Positions 31,251 through 36,715 of a stretch of 36,715 bases of DNA are shown here, piece by piece. Source of the DNA: an uncultured Pseudomonadota bacterium (GTDB lineage Bacteria; Myxococcota_A; UBA796; SXON01). Each line of letters opens with the position of its first letter. The stretch's first letter is position 1. The notes under the pieces are model-generated. The model had not been told where the DNA came from. It saw nothing but the letters and a program-made list of their open reading frames with translations, and searched no databases. The stretch lies in the NCBI GenBank assembly GCA_903891165.1, contig CAITDR010000703.1, forward strand, positions 1 to 36,715. The letters are read 5' to 3'. Position numbers and translations under genes: made by a program.

Positions 31251-34200
31251 TCAGCGGACAAATTTGGAGGCTGAAACGGTGGAGGCCGCACTGGTGGCCT
31301 TGGTGGCGGCAAGCTGGCTGCTGACGGTGCTGTCCAGCGCAGAGAGCCGGGTGCTGGCGGAGCTGAGGCTGCCGCTGAGATCCTGGAGCTGAGTACTCTG
31401 GCTTGCGACGGTGCTGGAGATTCCTCTTACGTTACTGTCCAGGGTGCTGATGTTGATGCTGAGCGTAGAAACCGTACCGCTGACCGTCCTCAGGCTGCTG
31501 TCCAGGCTGCTGATGTTGGTGCTGAGCGTGGAGACGGTTCCGCTGACCGTCCTCAGGCTACTGTCCAGCGTACTCACCGTGCCGCTGAGCGTGCTCACCG
31601 TACCGCTGAGCGACCCGAGCTGGGTCGAATGGCTGCCTACGGTTCCGCTGACACTCTTGACGGTGGTATCCAGCGCGGCCAGCTGCGTGCTCTGCGCGGT
31701 GACGGTGGCTGACAGGCCGCTGAGGCTCCCAAGCGTACTGCTGACACCCTTGAGGCCGCTGTCCAAGGTGCCTATCTGCGTCGTTTGTGTTGCGACGGTA
31801 CCGCTGAGGCCCTTTACGCTGCTGTCCAGTGCTCCAAGCTGCGTCGCCTGCGTGGCCACTGTGGCGTTCACCGACTTGATCTGGCTGGCTTGGCTGCGCA
31901 ACAGGCTGTTGAGGTCGGTGACGGAGCCCTGAATCGACGCGACCGTTGTACCCAGGCCCGAAAGCCCGGCCACCGTCTCAGAGAGCCCCGCTAACGCCGT
32001 TGCGTTGAGGCCCAGCGTACCGAGGCTGCCCTCCAGCGTGTCCGCCCGCCCGGACAAGGTCGCGAGGCTGCCCTGCAGGCCGCCGACGGTCTCGGCCAGG
32101 CTGCCCAGACTGCCCACCCGCTCCCCGACGATGTTGGCGTTGTATTCCAGTGTGGACAGGCTGTTGCTGACGGTGGAGACATTCACCGCAACGGTGCTCA
32201 GGTTGTTTTCGAGGCTATCGGCACGGCTGCTCACCGTTGCCACACTACTTTCCAGATTGTCGGCACGGCTGCTCACCGTTGCCACACTACTTTCCAGATT
32301 GTCGGCACGGCTGCTGACCGTCGCAACGCTACTTTCCAGCCCATCGGCACGGCTGGACAGCGTCGTAAAGCCACTTTGCAGGTTCTCGGCAATTGTGCTC
32401 AGGCTGCCCGCACGGTCGAACAGCGTCGCAACGCTACCCTGCAAGCCACCCACGGTTTCCGACAACGATGCCAGCGCACCCACCGTCTCGCCCACCGAGC
32501 CGATGTTGTGCTCCAGCAAGCTCAGACTGCCTCCGAGTGTGCTGACTCCGCCCTCCAGCCCATCGGCACGGCTGGACAGCGTCGTAAAGCCACTTTGCAG
32601 GTTCTCGGCAATTGTGCTCAGGCTGCCCGCACGGTCGAACAGCGTCGCAACGCTACCCTGCAAGCCACCCATAGATTCCTGGATGGCACTGATCGGAGCC
32701 ACCGCCGACTCCACGGAACCCAGGCGCAGGTTCTGGGTCCCCAGGCGGCCATCGAGATCGCGGAGCTGGCCTTCGGCCAGGGCCAGGCGGCCATCCGCCA
32801 GCGACGAAAAACTTCCTTCCAAGAGCCCAATCCGCGAAAGTTCCGTGGACATTGATGCCCCCAGATGCGACAGGCCCGCCTCGGCGGCGCCGACACGACC
32901 CACGGTACTGTCGCTCAGCTCGGCCAGGAGACCGACGCGGCGATCCAGGCTTCCCAGGCTCTCTTCCAGCCTGCCGGAGGCCGCGCTCAGACCGGTCTCC
33001 AGGCTGGAGAGACGGCCATCCAAGAGGGTGCGGTGGCCCTGAAGACCTTCCAGACCCGCCGCCAGCTCGTCGATGCGGGCAAGAGGCGCCCGAGACAGCT
33101 CTTCCATCCTCCCTTCTGCCCCTCCCAGACGCTGATTAAGGCCGCCAAGATCCACGCCCAGGTTCAGGGTGGTCCCTTCCAGGTTGCCCAGGCGACCGTC
33201 GGTACCCACACGAAGTTCGGAGAGCTGTTGCTCGGTGACCGTCACGTCGCTGATCAGCTGCTGCAATCGCGAGGTCTGGACACTGATCTCGCGCTCCCAA
33301 CCCCGACGATGCTGATCCACAAGCACCTCCAGGCTGCCCAGGCGCCCGGCCAGCTCGATGTCGCCAGGGCTCCCTCCGGCCGCGGCCGCCTCCAGGCGCG
33401 ACTCCACCGATCCCCGCCAAAGCAGCAGTCCAGCGGTGCGTTCCGCCTCCCCTTCAAGGCGGGCAAGCAGCTCTTCGAGGCGAGAAGCCAGCTGGTCCAC
33501 GCGCCTTCCCAGCGTCGTCAATCCGGAAGCGTCGGCGGCGACAAGGGTGTCGAGGTTGCCCAGGCGATCGGCCGTGCGGCGGGTTTCCTCGGCCAACGTC
33601 GTAAGCTGTCCACCCAAACGGCTGGACAATTCGTCAAGGCTCCCCTGGATCTGGGCCTGAGCACCACCGGTAATCCCGGCGTTGAGCAAGGCGCCAACAT
33701 TGCCTTCCAAGGCACGCAGGCGCTCGTTGACCAGGGGATCCATGGCCGAGGTGGTCGTCGCAGCCGTTGCGGCATTGGTTGCGATGGTCTCCAGGCGGGC
33801 CGCCAGCTCAGTCAGGCTGCGGGTGCTGGTGGCCAGGGCGCGCTCCAGTGCTTCTATCCTCGCATTGTTGGCGAGACCGCGCGTAAAAACACTCAGCTCC
33901 TCTACCCGTGTCAAGAGCGCGTCTACCCGGGGATCCTGCGCGGCAAGGGCATCGGCGACCTGCCCCCCCTCCACCCGGAGGCGCAACAGGCGCACGTCGT
34001 GCACGAGGTCGTCGGCGCGGCGGGCCAGCTGTGCATGACCTTCTTGAAGGCGAAGCTGTTGCTCCTGCATGGCCACCGCGGTACGGGTTGGTGTCCGGGC
34101 GGCATCTTCTGCACGTTCCAGGCGGGGATAGATGTCCGCCAACGTCTCCAGACGCCCGCGTAAGGTGGCCACCTCGGCACTGCTATCAGGCGCAAATTTG

Positions 34201-34505
34201 GAGGGCAGCTTGGCGATGCCCGCCTCCAGGCTGGACAGGCGGCTCTCCAAGGTCAGGATCGCCTCAGGCAGCGTGGGGGAGGAGGAAGCGGCGCCCATGG
34301 CGGGCTTTTCGGCCCCACCTCCGGTCCCCAGGGTAGGCAGCTCACCCGCTTCCGTCGCCGCATCACTGCCGCTCAGGCCCCGTGCCAGGGCGGCCACCGC
34401 GGCGATCAGCTGGTTCCAATCCGCAGCCCGCAGGTTTCCCCCCGTTTCTTTGCGCAGGGGCACCAGAGCGGAGACGACGGAGGCGTAGAGCGAGGGATCG
34501 GCCAT
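31251..34505 (-). CDS. Long Ser/Thr-rich coiled-coil, fibre-like repeat protein
   Basis: 1084 aa; GGAG 5 nt before ATG 34505. Residues about 1-45 contain LRAADWNQLIAAVAAL, a short motif I recall from phage tail-fibre and surface proteins. From about 80 to the end the chain is a near-continuous coiled coil. The first half has charged Leu/Glu/Arg heptads. The second half has Ser/Thr/Val/Leu heptads such as TVSGTVSTLSTNISSLDSSL (21 residues, three heptads), which suit a trimeric fibre stalk. No signal peptide and no C-terminal anchor are visible. Exact DNA duplications inside the gene (42-bp, 63-bp and 118-bp units) show length evolution. First gene of the operon with the PLC-like and Ig-like lipoproteins. 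Possible roles are an extracellular fibre, a spacer rod or a secretion-system spike; none is proven. Confidence 0.75.
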   Translation of the reverse strand: MADPSLYASVVSALVPLRKETGGNLRAADWNQLIAAVAALARGLSGSDAATEAGELPTLGTGGGAEKPAMGAASSSPTLPEAILTLESRLSSLEAGIAKLPSKFAPDSSAEVATLRGRLETLADIYPRLERAEDAARTPTRTAVAMQEQQLRLQEGHAQLARRADDLVHDVRLLRLRVEGGQVADALAAQDPRVDALLTRVEELSVFTRGLANNARIEALERALATSTRSLTELAARLETIATNAATAATTTSAMDPLVNERLRALEGNVGALLNAGITGGAQAQIQGSLDELSSRLGGQLTTLAEETRRTADRLGNLDTLVAADASGLTTLGRRVDQLASRLEELLARLEGEAERTAGLLLWRGSVESRLEAAAAGGSPGDIELAGRLGSLEVLVDQHRRGWEREISVQTSRLQQLISDVTVTEQQLSELRVGTDGRLGNLEGTTLNLGVDLGGLNQRLGGAEGRMEELSRAPLARIDELAAGLEGLQGHRTLLDGRLSSLETGLSAASGRLEESLGSLDRRVGLLAELSDSTVGRVGAAEAGLSHLGASMSTELSRIGLLEGSFSSLADGRLALAEGQLRDLDGRLGTQNLRLGSVESAVAPISAIQESMGGLQGSVATLFDRAGSLSTIAENLQSGFTTLSSRADGLEGGVSTLGGSLSLLEHNIGSVGETVGALASLSETVGGLQGSVATLFDRAGSLSTIAENLQSGFTTLSSRADGLESSVATVSSRADNLESSVATVSSRADNLESSVATVSSRADSLENNLSTVAVNVSTVSNSLSTLEYNANIVGERVGSLGSLAETVGGLQGSLATLSGRADTLEGSLGTLGLNATALAGLSETVAGLSGLGTTVASIQGSVTDLNSLLRSQASQIKSVNATVATQATQLGALDSSVKGLSGTVATQTTQIGTLDSGLKGVSSTLGSLSGLSATVTAQSTQLAALDTTVKSVSGTVGSHSTQLGSLSGTVSTLSGTVSTLDSSLRTVSGTVSTLSTNISSLDSSLRTVSGTVSTLSINISTLDSNVRGISSTVASQSTQLQDLSGSLSSASTRLSALDSTVSSQLAATKATSAASTVSASKFVR
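31445..31570 (-). repeat. Two in-frame 63-bp repeats
   Basis: Units begin at 31445 and 31508, differ at a few bases, and encode 21 residues (three heptads) of the coiled coil. Confidence 0.75.
32220..32345 (-). repeat. Three in-frame 42-bp tandem repeats
   Basis: Units start at 32220, 32262 and 32304. The first two are identical over 42 bp; the third differs at several bases. Each encodes 14 residues (two heptads) of the type SSVATVSSRADNLE. Confidence 0.88.
32335..32452 (-). repeat. 118-bp exact duplication, copy A
   Basis: Identical to 32554-32671 with an offset of 219 bp (73 codons). Lies in the coiled-coil gene, in frame. Exact identity indicates a recent duplication or ongoing conversion. 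Confidence 0.9.
32554..32671 (-). repeat. 118-bp exact duplication, copy B
   Basis: Second copy of the 118-bp block at 32335-32452. Both encode the same stretch of the coiled coil, between TVGGLQGS-like segments. Confidence 0.9.
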
Positions 34506-34575
34506 GGAGACTCCGAAGGGCGGTCAGAGACTTATCACCCTCCCGATTGGGCCACAACAAATCTCGGGGGGAGCT

Positions 34576-35721
34576 TCAGCCCGGCTCCACCCCATAGCCA
34601 AAACGCTCGTAGATCTCCGGGATCATCGCCCGGATCTCCGCCGCAGTCAGTCCGAATTGTTCGGGGCTGTAGTGGTGGAGGCTCTGGTAGCCTTCGGCCG
34701 CCTGCTGCATGCGGTCCAGCTCAGCCGCGTAGCCTGTCCCCACGTCCATGCCGAATTTTTCGTAGATCTGCTGAATGACGACCTTGGGGGAGCGTACAAG
34801 CTCTTCGTACCTCAAGATCAGCACATTTTCGGGAGGGAGCTGGTCAAGCGCAGCCAGGGCATGGCGGTAGCAATCCACCGAGAAATCCAATGCACCCGGA
34901 TCACGACGGGGATGCACCCAGTCCTTTGCCTTCAAGCCGACGGAGGAGCGGAAGGAGTCTAACATGCTCAGGAGCGAACATACACTTTCGGCGGGGTGCC
35001 GCACCAGCATGATGAAGCCGGCGTCGGGAAAGGTCTGACGTAGGCTGTGCACCTTATGGCAGAAAGGCGGGTTTTTACTCACAAAACGGCGGCCCTGGCC
35101 CTGAAGCAGCAGGTGCCGCTGCACACAGGCCCGATAAAAACCCATCAGGGACAAGCGCTGCGGGTCAGGGAGCTGGTCAAAGTGACGGTACTCCTTCCAT
35201 ATTTCCGGGATGGGGAATGCATTCCCCAACAGCTCCGACGCACAGGCATGCAGGAAGATCACCTCGTCCTCCTCCACTTCCTCCAGCCGGATGCGATGGT
35301 AGCGGTCGGAATTGCGGAAGGCCCGATCCTGGAGTTTTTCCACCATCTTGGTCAGGTGTCCCCCGAACTTCTGATCGATCGCGCCCAGCCAACGTATCGG
35401 AACCTGCGTTGCGAGAGACGGAAAAATAGACTGCCAAAGGGCGAGGGAGGTGAAGCGATCCTGGTCCTTCAGCAGAGCCCGGTGGAGCACCGTGCTGCCG
35501 CTCCGGGGGGAGCTGACGATAAACAGTGGCTTTGAAACAACCTGATCGCGGAAGCGGAAGAGAAGGTGGTCCAGACTCAACATGCCCGCGTTGACGATCT
35601 GAAAGAGCGGAAAGAACAAAAAAAAGCGCCAGCGATGGAGCCGCCCCCGTAGGGAGGCGGCCTCCATCGGGCCGGGTGTCCGCAGCAGCCGCCAGAAGGT
35701 GTGAAACTGGAAGGGAATCAC
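34576..35721 (-). CDS. PAPS-dependent sulfotransferase family protein
   Basis: 381 aa from a GTG at 35721, whose GTGA overlaps the TGA stop of the ketoacyl-synthase-like gene; GGAG lies 7 nt upstream. An ATG further upstream would lie inside that gene. The 5'-phosphosulfate-binding loop is clear: FIVSSPRSGSTVLH (67-80). A 3'-phosphate-binding candidate, LVRHPAESVCSLL, lies in the middle. The N-terminal hydrophobic stretch WRFFLFFPLFQIVNAGM (31-47) may be a membrane-associated helix. The family moves a sulfuryl group from PAPS to hydroxyl groups of lipids, glycans or small molecules. Overlap with the ketoacyl-ACP-synthase-like gene suggests a pair making and sulfating a fatty-acid-derived lipid or polyketide; this is inference. 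Confidence 0.85.
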   Translation of the reverse strand: MIPFQFHTFWRLLRTPGPMEAASLRGRLHRWRFFLFFPLFQIVNAGMLSLDHLLFRFRDQVVSKPLFIVSSPRSGSTVLHRALLKDQDRFTSLALWQSIFPSLATQVPIRWLGAIDQKFGGHLTKMVEKLQDRAFRNSDRYHRIRLEEVEEDEVIFLHACASELLGNAFPIPEIWKEYRHFDQLPDPQRLSLMGFYRACVQRHLLLQGQGRRFVSKNPPFCHKVHSLRQTFPDAGFIMLVRHPAESVCSLLSMLDSFRSSVGLKAKDWVHPRRDPGALDFSVDCYRHALAALDQLPPENVLILRYEELVRSPKVVIQQIYEKFGMDVGTGYAAELDRMQQAAEGYQSLHHYSPEQFGLTAAEIRAMIPEIYERFGYGVEPG

Positions 35722-36715
35722 AGCCCCGCTCCCGAGGTCTCCCCACGATACTTCAGCATGAAGCCTGCATTCATCCACTTGCTGGACTCAGTGACCAGAC
35801 TCATCACATGCTGGCCGTCCTGCAGCTTCCCCTTCCGCAACAGCTCGTCCAGGGTGATCAGCACGGCCGCCGGACCGGTATAGCCGCGACCCGCGACCGT
35901 CGAATAGTAGCGTTCTTTCAGCTTTTCTATCGGCATCTTGACGCGTCCAGACCAGTCTTCCATGCCCGTTTCCAGCAGGTGATCCGAGGGCAGGTTCACC
36001 AGCACATAGGGGATCTGCTCCAGCACCGCCAGATCGGTGGGATCGATGCCCAACTGCTCGGCGAAGCGGAAGAAGCCATCCACAAAAAAGGCCGGGCCAA
36101 TGCTGGAAACGTGCGCAAAGTCCTGGCTGACGTGATGCATGCCCTTGGCTACTGCTTCGATAGGGTTATCCGCCGAGCCAAACATGGCGTACATGTGCGG
36201 CTCTCTTGCGACGCCCAGGGACTCCACAAAAGTGTCCACCACCTCCAGGCTACGCGGCCGTCCATCGTCACGGGTGAGCACGATCGCGCCCGCACCGTCT
36301 GACAAAAACCATCGGAGCATCGCCTGATTTTTGGTCAGATGCTGTTGGGCAAAGGAGGAGGCGAGGTTGCTGACCGACACCATGTTGGCCGAGGTGACCA
36401 GTGCGGTGCGGTAGCGGCCATAGGCGATCTGGTCGGCCGCTACCTGCAGCGCCTTGTAGGTGGAGGTACAATTGGAGTGGATGGACATCTCCGCACAGCG
36501 CGCAATGCCCAGGTGTTGCTGGACAAAAGTGCTGGTGGGCGGAGTGATAAAACAGTCCTGCGTTGCGCCCGCGTAGAAGAGGAGAAAGCGAGGTTTCCAG
36601 TCGTGTCTATGCCAGTCCGGTCCAGGTCGTGTGGCCTCAAAGCGAAGTGAACCATCGGGGCCATCGGTGTATTGGCCGAGGCGTCCGGTCCCGAGCTCTG
36701 GCAGGTGGAAAGGCA
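35718..36715 (-). CDS. 3-oxoacyl-ACP synthase III (FabH)-like protein, 5' end beyond right edge
   Basis: The frame is open to the right edge, so the N-terminus is outside the window; about 331 residues are visible. Recognisable thiolase-fold features: SNCTSTYKALQVA with the likely catalytic Cys, SDGAGAIVL, and the GYTGPAAVLITLDELLRKGKL strand-helix near the C-terminus. In FabH the catalytic Asn lies in a GNTS-like loop. Here the same loop reads GYTG, so the Asn appears to be Tyr. The His site is not obvious either (PSDHLLE is the nearest). It may therefore be a non-condensing KASIII-like acyltransferase or a divergent synthase. It overlaps the sulfotransferase gene by 4 nt and is co-transcribed with it. 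Confidence 0.78.
   Translation of the reverse strand, partial: PFHLPELGTGRLGQYTDGPDGSLRFEATRPGPDWHRHDWKPRFLLFYAGATQDCFITPPTSTFVQQHLGIARCAEMSIHSNCTSTYKALQVAADQIAYGRYRTALVTSANMVSVSNLASSFAQQHLTKNQAMLRWFLSDGAGAIVLTRDDGRPRSLEVVDTFVESLGVAREPHMYAMFGSADNPIEAVAKGMHHVSQDFAHVSSIGPAFFVDGFFRFAEQLGIDPTDLAVLEQIPYVLVNLPSDHLLETGMEDWSGRVKMPIEKLKERYYSTVAGRGYTGPAAVLITLDELLRKGKLQDGQHVMSLVTESSKWMNAGFMLKYRGETSGAGL

Noticed and set aside
32865-34163. 432-residue + strand frame opposite the coiled-coil gene
   Set aside because: Composition mirrors the repetitive antisense gene; no start signal or motif.
34506-34575. Possible sigma-70 promoter (TTGTTG, 17-bp spacer, TGATAA) before the coiled-coil gene
   Set aside because: The -10 matches the consensus poorly, so it was not listed as a feature, though the spacing is suitable.

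Overview
The window is GC-rich, gene-dense bacterial chromosome. It has 24 protein-coding genes, two of them cut by the window edges. I see no rRNA, tRNA, CRISPR array, insertion sequence or phage integration module. The content points to a myxobacterium-like member of the Myxococcota (former Deltaproteobacteria). It has a Hanks-type Ser/Thr kinase with a propeller tail, an FHA transcription factor, a mammalian-sAC-like adenylyl cyclase fused to a STAND/TPR module, many TPR and propeller proteins, several lipoproteins, a MYXO-CTERM-like tail and a sigma-54 promoter. The taxonomic call is inference from gene content only.

Layout. 1-1413 (-): a TPR/coiled-coil membrane protein (runs off the left edge) and a fatty-acid-hydroxylase-family enzyme. 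1486-5433 (+): a small Cys-rich lipoprotein and a 1230-residue soluble-adenylyl-cyclase-like protein. 12039-5460 (-): an operon of FHA-winged-helix regulator, Ser/Thr kinase (4-nt overlap) and a tail-anchored coiled-coil protein with a degenerate kinase-like N-terminus. 12157-14777 (+): an alpha/beta hydrolase and an exported protein. 16388-14811 (-): a small exported protein, a bidirectional terminator and a four-haem cytochrome c. 20359-16455 (-): class A PBP and a Spo0M/propeller fusion. 20398-21981 (+): TPR lipoprotein.

22006-29389 looks like a metabolic island. A Crp/Fnr regulator with a Cys-rich N-terminus is divergent from an acetyl-CoA hydrolase/CoA-transferase. Next comes a two-gene NAD-dependent formate dehydrogenase (NuoE-NuoF fusion plus a molybdopterin subunit with an active-site Cys) preceded by a near-perfect sigma-54 promoter. 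A WYL regulator follows. Together these suggest anaerobic or energy-limited formate and acyl-CoA/acetate metabolism under redox and sigma-54 control.

34505-29424 (-) is an operon of a 1084-residue Ser/Thr-rich coiled-coil fibre-like protein, a PI-PLC-X-like lipoprotein and an Ig-like lipoprotein. 36715-34576 (-) holds a ketoacyl-ACP-synthase-III-like protein (cut by the right edge) overlapping a PAPS-dependent sulfotransferase gene.

Two architectural themes stand out. All four convergent gene junctions carry an inverted repeat overlapping or touching a stop codon and lacking a U-tract, and two of them share the identical 20-nt element. The exported proteins have very short signal peptides, most with no positively charged residue before the hydrophobic core.
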